Of a stretch of 22,960 nt of DNA, positions 1 through 8,424 are shown piece after piece (the stretch's first letter is position 1; each line of letters starts with the position of its first letter). Source of the DNA: DALYLB01 sp046154695 (lineage in GTDB: Bacteria > Acidobacteriota > Blastocatellia > RBC074); assembly GCA_046154695.1 (NCBI GenBank), contig JBJXFI010000212.1, positions 1 through 22,960 on the forward strand, given 5' to 3'. The position numbers and the translations under genes are program-made. A model generated the notes under the pieces. The model had not been told where the DNA came from. It made no database searches and saw only the letters and a program-made list of their open reading frames with translations.

Positions 1-118
1 CCCTGCCGGGGCGCGAGCCGGGGGCGGGCGATACCGGCGGTTACGCTTCGCTTCACCGCCGGCTACCATCCATCGCCCCTATCGGGGCTCTTGTGTCCCA
101 CTTTTAATCACACCCGCC
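1..118. repeat. Palindromic dispersed-type repeat element (left edge)
   Basis: Intergenic GC-rich element made of consecutive hairpins. An 8-bp perfect stem pairs 34-41 (CCGGCGGT) with 55-62 (ACCGCCGG). A second stem pairs 75-79 (GCCCC) with 84-88 (GGGGC). Outside these, 1-30 is a run of C/G blocks that could fold further beyond the window edge. I recall similar elements scattered through acidobacterial and planctomycete genomes, but copy number cannot be tested here. Its right boundary is inferred from where the reading frame of the adjoining toxin remnant stops looking like the DUF5615 family, around 110-118. Confidence 0.5.
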
Positions 119-183
119 AGTCCTTTGGTGAGCAGCCATGATATGAGTCGATAAGGGAGTTGTGCGTCAATCAGGAATTTCAT
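79..183 (-). pseudogene. Truncated DUF5615 PIN-like toxin (5' remnant)
   Basis: Reading on the minus strand from ATG at 183-181 gives a 34-codon frame ending in TAG at 81-79. The first about 22 residues begin MKFLIDAQLP and continue to WLLTKG, which closely resembles the N-terminus of DUF5615 PIN-like toxins, including the early acidic residue Asp6. After about residue 22 the frame runs into the palindromic element and ends in unrelated sequence. Family members are normally about 110-120 residues, so most of the nuclease fold is missing. The remnant lies 31 bp downstream of the DUF433 antitoxin gene on the same strand, the usual order of this toxin-antitoxin pair. An in-frame GTG two codons upstream is an alternative start. 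The family assignment rests on a short stretch recognised by eye. Confidence 0.7.
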
Positions 184-214
184 CGACACGAAGCCCCGCC
201 AGCCGGGAGCGGTA

Positions 215-454
215 TCAGGCGGCGAGCGCCTTTTGGATGGAGTTCACCTTCACCAATTTTCCGGCAAACATCAGGCACGCCTGCAAATCCTCTTTTTCCA
301 GATCGGGGTAGTCGGCAAGGATCTCTGAAAACGACATCTCCGCGCCGAGCAGGTCCAGAATCAGTTCGACAGGGTAACGCAGATTCCGAATGGTCGGTTT
401 ACCGAAACAAACTTCCGGATTGAGTGTAATTCGCTGTAAAAGTGTCTCTTCCAT
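215..454 (-). CDS. DUF433 family antitoxin (VapB-like)
   Basis: This is a 79-residue protein starting MEETLLQRITLNPEVC. The core 'NPEVCFGKPTIRNLRYPV' followed by a helical 'LILDLLGAEMSFSEILADYPDL' segment is typical of DUF433. These are small helix-turn-helix proteins, usually the antitoxin encoded upstream of a DUF5615 PIN-like toxin. They bind their own promoter and neutralise the partner. The frame stays open upstream to 634, but homology begins at the ATG at 454, so the 60 upstream residues are rejected. A TATGCT (-10-like) box lies just upstream on the minus strand. The downstream toxin is only a fragment (79-183), so this antitoxin appears to be an orphan. No strong Shine-Dalgarno sequence was seen. 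Confidence 0.8.
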   Translation of the reverse strand: MEETLLQRITLNPEVCFGKPTIRNLRYPVELILDLLGAEMSFSEILADYPDLEKEDLQACLMFAGKLVKVNSIQKALAA

Positions 455-750
455 AATGCGGAAAATAGCATAACTCGCGATCTGTTGCATGAGGCCTGGC
501 GGAAATTGCCCGCCCACCAGTGATTTTGACGAGCAAGGGGAGGCCGCCCGTCCCTGTCCCTTCGGGGCCAGGAATAAGTCAGGCGAGCCTCCCGGAATCG
601 AGCGGCTGTATGCGTCCCCCTTCTTCCTGATCACTTTTGGGGGCGGTGCGCGCTTCGCGCAGGCGCGTGTAGCGCCAGCCCCCAGCCTGCGCCTATGGCG
701 CAGGCTGATTTCTCATTGCGGCCGAATCCCCGGATCGCGGCATCCCGCCG
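455..750. other. Intergenic region with two palindromic elements
   Basis: No gene is seen here. There are two inverted-repeat blocks. In 538-593 the arms GGGAGGC (538-544) and GCCTCCC (587-593) enclose a second imperfect GC stem. In 639-706 an outer GGGGGC (639-644)/GCCCCC (678-683) stem is followed by a perfect 10-bp hairpin pairing 684-693 (AGCCTGCGCC) with 697-706 across a TAT loop. The latter lies 45 bp past the stop of the peptidase gene. It could block its mRNA 3' end, but it has no T-tract and is not a classical intrinsic terminator. The ORF readings through this region are GC-driven and look spurious. Confidence 0.55.
639..706. repeat. Two-stem palindromic element
   Basis: The outer stem pairs 639-644 with 678-683 and contains a GCGCGC-rich inner arm. 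It is followed directly by a perfect 10-bp stem with a three-base TAT loop (684-706). The two-hairpin architecture, flanked by the string ACTTTT, loosely resembles the element at 1-118, but the primary sequences differ. It is probably a REP-like dispersed repeat; copy number is untested. Confidence 0.45.
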
Positions 751-3009
751 CTATTGCCCGCTCGCGGCCCTGGCCTCTTCCGCCTTCTTCTTCAGATCGC
801 CCTTCAAATGATCGTTGTACCAATCGAGGATGCGCTGGTGGTAGTCCTTCACTTCGGCGACGGTCGAGGTCGGCATGCCGTGGCCGCCGTTGGTGTAGCT
901 CACCCAGGCGACCTCTTTGCCGAGGCGGCGAAGCGCGTAATACATCTCCATCGCCTGCCGCGCGGGGACGTTGTGGTCCTGTTCGCCGGTCATCAGCAGC
1001 AGCGGGGTCTTGATCCGGTCGGCGAACATGATCGCCGAGTGGGCGATATATTTTTGCGGCTGCTGCCAGAGCGTCGCGCCGATGCGGTCCTGGCTCTTTT
1101 CGGGCGCATGGATGTTGCGCACGCCGAGGCGCGGGCTGTCGGTGTAGAAGCTGACCATGTTCACCTTGCCCGAGATGTTGATCGCGGCCTTGAATCGGTT
1201 TGTCTGGGTGATCAGCAGGTTCGTCGCATAGCCGCCATAGCTGGTCCCCTGCACGCCGAGCCGTTCGGGGTCAGCCACGCCCATCTCGATCAGCCTGTTC
1301 GCGGCGGCCGTCACGCCCTTGACCCAGGCCTCGCCCGGAAAGCCCTGCTCCAGGTTGACCGACGGCTGCACCACCGCGAAGCCGTTGTTCGTCAGCATGT
1401 TGATCGTCCCCTGAAACGCGTCGTCGAAGAATTGCTCGTAGATATTGAAGACCGTCGGGACCTTCTTCCCCGGCTCGTAATCGACCGGGTAATAGATCAC
1501 GCCATAGCTGCGCGCGCCGTCCGCATCGAGATAAGAGATCAGCTCGGTGCGGCTCAACCGCTTGTTCTTGAGCCGCGGGTTGGCCTCGGTCAACCGGCGC
1601 ACGCTCTTGAAATCGGCCCTGGCCGTGAAAAGATCCGCGGGCCGGTTCCCCTCGGCGGCGCTGAAGACGAACGTCCCGCCATCCTTCGAGAGCCGGAAGT
1701 TTGAATAGATGCGCCCATCCCTGATCAGATCGATCATCTGTTTGCTCGCGCGATTGTATTTGACGAGGCCGCGCTCCCATTTCGTCCGCGAAGCATAGCT
1801 CAGATAGATGTCGTCGCCGTTCCATTCGACGACCTGATGGCGCGGCGCTTCCTTGTCCTCTTCGTCCATCTTGAGAAAGAGCTCCATCGCGCCCGTCGCG
1901 GTCTCGACCAGCCAGAGCCCTTCCTTGTTCGACGCGATCATCCGGTCGCCGCTGGCGTTGAGCCGCACGGCGCTGAATCGCGCCTTCTTCTTCGCCTCGT
2001 CGTCCTTCACGGGTTCGGCCTTCTCGTCCTTCTTGCCGGTAAGCTGCCGGGGTTCCTTGTCGTCCACCGAGCCGGTGAAGAGGTTGCCCTCTTTGGCGTA
2101 GCCATACCGCCGGCCGTCGCGCGACCAGAGCAGGGTGATGCCCTTGGTCGATGGGAGCAGCGTGCGCGCCTCGCCCGCGCCGTTCGCGGCTTTGAACTGC
2201 ACGCGGTTCTCGGCGCCGAAGATCAGGTCGTAATCGGTCTTCGGCGTGATGTCTTCCTGATAGGTGAGAAACGAGCCGTCCTCGCTGAGGTCATAGGAAT
2301 TGAGCTTCGTGTGCGCGATCAATTCGCGCGTCTCGCCCGACTTCAGGTCAAAGGCCGCGAGCGAGCGCAGCGCCGGCATTCGGCGCAGGTCCTCCCAGGC
2401 GAGAAACGGCTCTTTCGATGAATGGTAGACGATCGCGGATCTGGTCTCGGCCTCGAAGCGGTCGCGCGCCTGCTTCCGCCACTCCACCGGACGCAGCGTG
2501 AGCAGCAGCTCGCCGCCCGCCGGCGTCCAGTGCAGCTCGCTGTTCCCGGCCGTCATCTTCGCTTCCGGCAGTTTGACGGCCTGCGTCCGCCCGGTTGCTC
2601 GATCCCAGATCATCGGCGTGAAGGACTCGCCCTCGAGCACGAGCATGGCCAGCCGGCTCCCATCCGGCGACCACTTCATCTGCCGCACCTGCCGCTTCGC
2701 GCTGAAAACCCGCTGCGTCATTCCCGTCCGCGTATCGATGACGAGCACGTCCGCGTCCGCGGGCCCGAAATAGGTCGGATCGCCGAACCGCGTATTGTCG
2801 ATCCCTATGCGATCGCGCAGCGCCGCCGCCGTCGCGGCCGCCCATCGCCCGTCCTCGCTGAGATCGCCCAGGCTGACGTTCACCACATCGAGCATGTCAT
2901 CGACAGCGAACGGCGTCTGCGTCTGCGCGGAGGAAGGGAAGCCGGGCATCGCGATCAACGCGATGATCCAGACGAACACGAACAGGGGACGGAAGATCGG
3001 ATAACGCAT
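751..3009 (-). CDS. Secreted S9 family (prolyl oligopeptidase-type) serine peptidase
   Basis: A 752-residue exported peptidase. Residues 1-28 form a Sec signal peptide (hydrophobic core FVFVWIIALIAM, probable cleavage after SSA). Residues about 35-470 are WD/TolB-like propeller blades with repeated 'WSPDGSRLA', 'LSEDGSFLTY' and 'LSKDGGTFVFSA' motifs. The C-terminal third is an alpha/beta hydrolase: nucleophile Ser590 in GTSYGG, Asp678 in TGEQDHNVP and His710 in NGGHGMP. Order and spacing fit the S9 catalytic triad, so the enzyme should be active. The family cleaves peptides after Pro or other residues; the substrate here is unknown. The start is fixed by a strong AGGAGG at 3016-3021, 6 nt before the ATG. 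It lies 33 bp downstream of uvrB on the same strand and is probably read with it. A functional tie to DNA repair is not implied. A Lys/Glu-rich loop near residues 325-345 is a linker between blades. Confidence 0.92.
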   Translation of the reverse strand: MRYPIFRPLFVFVWIIALIAMPGFPSSAQTQTPFAVDDMLDVVNVSLGDLSEDGRWAAATAAALRDRIGIDNTRFGDPTYFGPADADVLVIDTRTGMTQRVFSAKRQVRQMKWSPDGSRLAMLVLEGESFTPMIWDRATGRTQAVKLPEAKMTAGNSELHWTPAGGELLLTLRPVEWRKQARDRFEAETRSAIVYHSSKEPFLAWEDLRRMPALRSLAAFDLKSGETRELIAHTKLNSYDLSEDGSFLTYQEDITPKTDYDLIFGAENRVQFKAANGAGEARTLLPSTKGITLLWSRDGRRYGYAKEGNLFTGSVDDKEPRQLTGKKDEKAEPVKDDEAKKKARFSAVRLNASGDRMIASNKEGLWLVETATGAMELFLKMDEEDKEAPRHQVVEWNGDDIYLSYASRTKWERGLVKYNRASKQMIDLIRDGRIYSNFRLSKDGGTFVFSAAEGNRPADLFTARADFKSVRRLTEANPRLKNKRLSRTELISYLDADGARSYGVIYYPVDYEPGKKVPTVFNIYEQFFDDAFQGTINMLTNNGFAVVQPSVNLEQGFPGEAWVKGVTAAANRLIEMGVADPERLGVQGTSYGGYATNLLITQTNRFKAAINISGKVNMVSFYTDSPRLGVRNIHAPEKSQDRIGATLWQQPQKYIAHSAIMFADRIKTPLLLMTGEQDHNVPARQAMEMYYALRRLGKEVAWVSYTNGGHGMPTSTVAEVKDYHQRILDWYNDHLKGDLKKKAEEARAASGQ

Positions 3010-3042
3010 GGGAAGCCTCCTGAGAGATGGTTTTTTCGTCGT

Positions 3043-5031
<1,989 letters not shown>

Positions 5032-5131
5032 CGCTTGTTATGTTTGCCTGCGCGGTTCCGGCCGCCGTTTCCCTCTCCCTCTTTCCCGTCATGCCGCGGG
5101 GCGTTTGCCCGCCGGACAAGAGGCAGGCGCG

Positions 5132-5160
5132 ATTATAAAGAGAGGGCCCGGCGCGGACAA
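5132..5160 (-). promoter_or_regulatory. Sigma70-like promoter for uvrB
   Basis: On the minus strand, TTGTCC (5160-5155, 4 of 6 matches to TTGACA) is separated by exactly 17 nt from a perfect TATAAT (5137-5132). The predicted transcription start near 5125 gives a leader of about 95 nt to the uvrB ATG. A GCGGG/CCCGC mini-hairpin lies in that leader near 5096-5112. Confidence 0.6.
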
Positions 5161-5237
5161 ACGGCTTCGCTCGCGTCCTCGGCCTGTTTGCATTAATCAT
5201 ACCCGGGAAGAATTCTGCCCCTCGGGAAACTTTGCGC

Positions 5238-5267
5238 TTGATATATTTTTACGCCATGTGCTAGCTT
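5238..5267 (+). promoter_or_regulatory. Candidate promoter for the Flp pilin transcript
   Basis: TTGATA (5238-5243, 5 of 6 matches to the -35 consensus) is followed by 18 nt and a weak TAGCTT preceded by an extended -10 TG (TGCTAGCTT). The surrounding stretch is AT-rich in an otherwise GC-rich region. The predicted start near 5273 would coincide with the first stem of the structured leader. The -10 is poor, so this is only a candidate. Confidence 0.35.
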
Positions 5268-5272
5268 TTATT

Positions 5273-5521
5273 GGTCGTAGGAACCGGATGCGCTCAATCA
5301 TCCAACGACCGCTGCCGTAAACGATCCCAATCCTTCGGGCGAGAGTTTCATGCTCAGTGAAACGAAGAGATCGCCTTCCCCGTGAAGAAATGGATCTGCG
5401 GTGTATGTCTTCCCCCACGCTTTTCGCCCAGGAATTCACGAGAGCTAAACACTCGATTGACGCAAGCGGGCGGATCGCCTTTCGTCCTCACGATCGGACC
5501 ACGGGGGGGCCGATTCCGATC
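5273..5521 (+). promoter_or_regulatory. Structured 5' leader upstream of the Flp pilin
   Basis: This stretch has no convincing gene and contains several consecutive stems. GGTCGT (5273-5278) pairs with ACGACC (5305-5310) and encloses GGATG (5286-5290)/CATCC (5299-5303). GTTTCA (5345-5350) pairs with TGAAAC (5358-5363). GATCGG (5492-5497) can pair with either CCGAT at 5510-5514 or CCGATC at 5516-5521, giving two mutually exclusive folds. Between them, 5437-5466 contains CACG, then CTAAAC, then GACGCAAGC, recalling the conserved core of c-di-GMP-I (GEMM) riboswitches, which often sit upstream of pilin genes. The typical tetraloop-receptor half was not found, so the riboswitch identity is speculative; the leader structure itself is better supported. 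Confidence 0.35.
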
Positions 5522-5574
5522 TTTCAATTCATCACAGTCAGATTTCCAGAACCAATCCAAGGAGGGTTTTTTCG

Positions 5575-5751
5575 ATGATCAAGGAATTTTTCAATGACGA
5601 ACAGGGGCAGGACATTGTTGAGTATTCGCTCTTGCTGGTGCTGATCGGCGCCGCCGCGCTCTTCGTTTTGACGGCGATGGGAACGAGCATCACGCAGATT
5701 TTCAGCAAGATCAACACCCGGCTCTCGTCCGCGAACGCGAGCATCTCCTAG
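5575..5751 (+). CDS. Flp/Fap-type (Tad) prepilin
   Basis: A 58-residue small type IVb pilin. The N-terminus MIKEFFNDEQGQDIVEYSLL carries the Flp prepilin-peptidase motif G/XXXXEY: Gly11, then QDIV, then Glu16-Tyr17. A single hydrophobic helix (LLLVLIGAAALFVLTAMG) follows. Cleavage after Gly11 would leave a mature pilin of about 47 residues. Flp pilins polymerise into Tad pili used for adhesion and surface attachment. The start is fixed by AAGGAGGG at 5559-5566, 8 nt before the ATG. The longer overlapping frames on both strands are shadows. No Tad assembly genes (tadA, B, C, cpaB, rcpA) are in the window, so this pilin is detached from its machinery here. It is flanked by a structured leader and its own terminator and looks monocistronic. 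Confidence 0.92.
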   Translation: MIKEFFNDEQGQDIVEYSLLLVLIGAAALFVLTAMGTSITQIFSKINTRLSSANASIS

Positions 5752-5768
5752 TTCGAAAACCGAAGTCT

Positions 5769-5831
5769 CACAGGCCGCGCCGAGTGCGTCGCGAGGGGCG
5801 CGGTCTGTGGTGGTGCCGTTTTTATTTTTTC
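5769..5831 (+). terminator. Intrinsic terminator after the Flp pilin
   Basis: A 13-bp stem pairs 5769-5781 with 5797-5809 (CACAG-G-CCGCGCC against GGCGCGG-T-CTGTG, one G-U pair) across a 15-nt loop. It is followed within about 10 nt by a T-rich run at 5819-5831. It starts 18 bp after the pilin stop codon. Confidence 0.75.
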
Positions 5832-6185
5832 GCTTCGATTTGCCATCCGCAGTATTGGTTTCAATTCGTATGCGCCCGCAGCGCCAGACCGCGAATCGAT
5901 CCCTGCCAGATCGTCCATTGCGGCTGCGGGCGATCCATCCTCCTTGCCAATATGGCCAATCCGACCGAGCCGGCCAGGCCGGCCAATCTGGAATGCGTGG
6001 CGGAACCGACTGAAATAACGGCCGAGGCGGATGCAGGAGACCGCAATGACCCGCGAGGGACCCGCACGCCGCTCTTTTTCGGGCGAAATGCCAATCGCCA
6101 CTTCATTTGGCGCGTCTTTTAAGATATGCTGGCCAGGTGCTGCAGCGATGGGCTGCTTTTCCAGAAGGTCGTCAATACAGTTTCA
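5832..6185 (+). other. Intergenic region upstream of mreB
   Basis: No gene is supported: the overlapping frames on both strands lack recognisable composition or motifs. It contains a perfect interrupted palindrome, GCCGGCC-A-GGCCGGC, at 5969-5983, within a stretch of repeated GGCCA units (5953-5986). TATGCT at 6125-6130 is a weak -10-like box, and no good -35 was found. An mreB promoter is expected here but cannot be placed with confidence. Confidence 0.4.
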
Positions 6186-7229
6186 ATGAATATACGTTCA
6201 ATTTTCAGTCTCTTTTCAAGCGATCTGGCGATTGACCTCGGCACGGCGAACACATTGGTTTTCGCGCGCGGCCGGGGAATTGTCGTATCGGAGCCATCGA
6301 TTGTCGCGATCAACAAGATCACGCACAAGGTCGAGGCCGTGGGCAACAAGGCCAAAGAGATGCTCGGTCGCACGCCGGGAAATATCGTCGCGATTCGTCC
6401 GATGAAGGACGGCGTCATCGCCGATTTCGAGGTGACCGAGAAGATGCTGCAATACTTCATTCAGCAGGCCCACGGTGGAAAGCAGTGGGTGAGCCCGCGC
6501 ATCGTGATCGGCATTCCGTCGGAGATCACCCAGGTGGAGCGGCGCGCGGTCGAGGATTCGGCCTATCGCGCGAAGGCCTCGGAGGTCTATCTGGTCGAAG
6601 AGGCGATGGCGGCGGCGATCGGCGCCGGATTGCCCATCACCGAGCCGCACGGAAACATGATCGTGGATATCGGCGGCGGAACGACCGATATCGCGGTGAT
6701 CTCGCTCTCGGGCATCGTCTATTCCAAGAGCGTGCGCGTCGCGGGCAACGAAATGGACGAGTCCATCACGCAATACATCAAGCGCAAATACAACCTGCTC
6801 ATCGGCGAGCGGACGGCGGAACAGATCAAGATGGAGGTCGGTTCGGCGGCGCCGCTCGACGAACCGAACAGCATGGAGATCAAGGGGCGCAATCTGATCG
6901 AAGGGATTCCGAAGACGATCGTCGTCACCGACGCGGAGATCCGCGAAGCGCTCGCCGATTCGGTCGCGACCATCATCAACGCGGTGCGCGTCGCGCTCGA
7001 ACGAACGCCGCCCGAACTCTCGGCCGACATCGTCGATCGCGGGATCGTGCTGACCGGCGGCGCCTCGCTGCTCAAGAAGCTCGATGTCCGCCTGATGCAG
7101 GAGACGGGCCTTCCGGTCTCGATGGCCGAAGATCCGCTCTCCTCGGTCGTGCTCGGCGCCGGCGCCATGCTCTCGGACTTCGATCTCCTGCGCCGCGTGC
7201 GCTGGGACGGCGCGACGCTTCCGTCCTGA
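6186..7229 (+). CDS. mreB: Rod shape-determining protein MreB (bacterial actin)
   Basis: A 347-residue actin-fold ATPase. It forms membrane-associated filaments that orient and organise the Rod complex for side-wall peptidoglycan synthesis. Motifs: phosphate-1 DLGTANT (17-23), phosphate-2 DIGGGTTDIA (161-170), and adenosine-binding LTGGASLL (289-296). The N-terminus MNIRSIFSLFSSDLA resembles the membrane-binding start of other MreBs. The frame opens at an ATG at 6126, 20 codons earlier, but family alignment supports 6186. The Shine-Dalgarno at 6186 is weak: the nearest AGAAGG is about 16 nt away, so the start is not settled by the ribosome site. It is the first gene of mreB-mreC-mreD-mrdA-rodA. 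A heptad-repeat spacer separates it from mreC. Confidence 0.97.
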   Translation: MNIRSIFSLFSSDLAIDLGTANTLVFARGRGIVVSEPSIVAINKITHKVEAVGNKAKEMLGRTPGNIVAIRPMKDGVIADFEVTEKMLQYFIQQAHGGKQWVSPRIVIGIPSEITQVERRAVEDSAYRAKASEVYLVEEAMAAAIGAGLPITEPHGNMIVDIGGGTTDIAVISLSGIVYSKSVRVAGNEMDESITQYIKRKYNLLIGERTAEQIKMEVGSAAPLDEPNSMEIKGRNLIEGIPKTIVVTDAEIREALADSVATIINAVRVALERTPPELSADIVDRGIVLTGGASLLKKLDVRLMQETGLPVSMAEDPLSSVVLGAGAMLSDFDLLRRVRWDGATLPS

Positions 7230-7233
7230 GAGT

Positions 7234-7282
7234 GAGAGTTGCTAGTTGATAGTGGATAGTTGAGAGTGAATAGTCGATAGTG
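7234..7282 (+). repeat. Heptanucleotide tandem array (seven units) between mreB and mreC
   Basis: Seven consecutive 7-nt units begin at 7234: GAGAGTT, GCTAGTT, GATAGTG, GATAGTT, GAGAGTG, AATAGTC, GATAGTG, with consensus GATAGTK. The array fills nearly the whole 58-bp gap between the mreB stop and the mreC start, so the mreC ribosome-binding site must lie in or beside it (GTGGATCA before ATG). A closely related heptad sequence recurs as an inverted repeat at 16417-16504. It resembles the short tandem heptamer repeats known from cyanobacteria in form, not in sequence. Confidence 0.85.
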
Positions 7283-7287
7283 GATCA

Positions 7288-8253
7288 ATGATACCAGCTT
7301 CGCTGACCAACAAGGCGAAAGACAAGGCGAAGAAGAATCCCCGGTGGTTTTTTGTGATTCTGGTCATTGCCCATCTGGTTGCGATTTCACTCAATCGGGT
7401 GCCGGGGCAGCCGAATCTGAAGTACCTGCATGTGGTGGCATTGGGGGTGGCGTGGCCGATTCAGGCGGCGGGCTCCTATTGCGTGGCGGCGCTCAACGGC
7501 GGATGGAATCGATATTTTTATTTGCGCGATAAGACCCTGGAGAACGATGCGTTGAAGGCGCGGATGGAGGAACTCGAGGCGAAAGTGGTCGAGTTCGGCG
7601 AGAAGGCGCGGCTCCTGGATCAACTGAATGCGATCAATCAGTCGCAGGCGCTCTCGACCTATGGCCGAATGTCGGCGCGGGTGATCGGTCGCGACGCGGA
7701 TGCGTGGTTCAATACGATCGTGATTGACCGCGGTTCGCTTTCCGGTCTGCAGAAGAATCAGCCGGTGGTGACGGGCGAGGGATTGGTCGGCCGGGTGATC
7801 GAGGTTGGATTGACCTCGTCGCGCGTGCTGCTGATCACGGATGAACGTCATGGCGCGGGCGCGGTCATTGTGCTGACCCTGGACAAACGGCTGCTCGGGG
7901 TTCTCAAGGGAAAAGGGCGGACGCTTTGCGAGCTTCGGTTCGCGGAGACGCCGGAGAAACTCGAGAACGGCGAGATGGTGATCACCTCCGGACAGGATCA
8001 GATCTATCCGCGAGGGTTGCGGATCGGGCGGGTGAGCAACCTCAGTGGGGCGGGTTCGATCCCGCAGGCCGTCGAGATCGAGCCGGCCGCCCCGCTTTCG
8101 CGGCTTGAAACCGTCGCGGTGTTGATGATTCCTCCCGAAGAGATTCGCCGACAATATAATGATCTGCTCCGGCAGGAACAGATCGACCGAGAGAAACAAG
8201 AGAGACCGCCGGACCGAAGAAGTCCGAAGCCCGGCGGAGAAGCGACCCGATAG
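7288..8253 (+). CDS. mreC: Rod shape-determining protein MreC
   Basis: A 321-residue bitopic inner-membrane protein that bridges MreB/MreD to PBP2 and activates it. One transmembrane helix lies near residues 19-36 (WFFVILVIAHLVAISL), after a Lys-rich cytoplasmic N-terminus. A coiled coil follows at about 80-115 (LENDALKARMEELEAKVVEF). The periplasmic beta-barrel region contains the family motifs 'TIVIDRGSLSGLQKNQPVV' and 'GLVGRVIEVGLTSSRVLLI'. The C-terminal tail is charged (REKQERPPDRRSPKPGG). The start is the only good ATG after the heptad array and its Shine-Dalgarno is weak. The gene ends exactly where a decamer repeat begins (8251). Confidence 0.95.
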   Translation: MIPASLTNKAKDKAKKNPRWFFVILVIAHLVAISLNRVPGQPNLKYLHVVALGVAWPIQAAGSYCVAALNGGWNRYFYLRDKTLENDALKARMEELEAKVVEFGEKARLLDQLNAINQSQALSTYGRMSARVIGRDADAWFNTIVIDRGSLSGLQKNQPVVTGEGLVGRVIEVGLTSSRVLLITDERHGAGAVIVLTLDKRLLGVLKGKGRTLCELRFAETPEKLENGEMVITSGQDQIYPRGLRIGRVSNLSGAGSIPQAVEIEPAAPLSRLETVAVLMIPPEEIRRQYNDLLRQEQIDREKQERPPDRRSPKPGGEATR

Positions 8254-8306
8254 AGCTCGATAGAGTTCGAGAGAGCCCGAGAGAGCCCGAGAGAGCCCGA
8301 GAGAGC
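8251..8306 (+). repeat. Decamer tandem repeat starting at the mreC stop codon
   Basis: Five full units of 10 nt (TAGAGCTCGA, TAGAGTTCGA, then GAGAGCCCGA three times) plus a partial sixth. The first unit contains the TAG stop of mreC. A 10-nt period is not a multiple of three, so gain or loss of units would not extend mreC, but it changes the spacing to mreD. Confidence 0.9.
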
Positions 8307-8312
8307 AAGGAT

Positions 8313-8367
8313 CCCGCAACGACGGGCATTAATGCCCGCCGCCGGCCTGGATCAGGCCCGTCGCGGG
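8313..8367 (+). promoter_or_regulatory. Competing hairpins in the mreC-mreD gap
   Basis: A perfect 16-nt palindrome (CGGGCATTAATGCCCG, 8323-8338) and a GGCCTG-GAT-CAGGCC hairpin (8344-8358) can form side by side. Alternatively CGACGGGC (8320-8327) can pair with GCCCGTCG (8356-8363), extended by CCCG (8313-8316)/CGGG (8364-8367). The outer fold competes with both inner ones. There is no T-tract after them, so termination is unlikely. A role in mRNA stability or mreD translation is inference. Confidence 0.5.
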
Positions 8368-8424
8368 GAAGCGGGAATCGACAGGGTCGAAGATCAGAGA
8401 ATTTGAACGCACGGAAAAGAATCT

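Noticed and set aside
684..706. Intrinsic terminator for the S9 peptidase gene
   Set aside because: The stem is perfect, but there is no T-tract on the minus-strand 3' side and it lies 45 bp past the stop, so it was kept as a repeat element only.
5032..5160. LexA/SOS box upstream of uvrB
   Set aside because: I looked for a known palindromic SOS operator around the TATAAT promoter and saw none that I could recognise. Acidobacterial LexA sites are not well enough known to me to exclude one.
5538..5744. 68-codon open frame antisense to the Flp pilin
   Set aside because: The plus-strand pilin has a perfect prepilin motif, a strong ribosome site and a terminator; the antisense frame has none.
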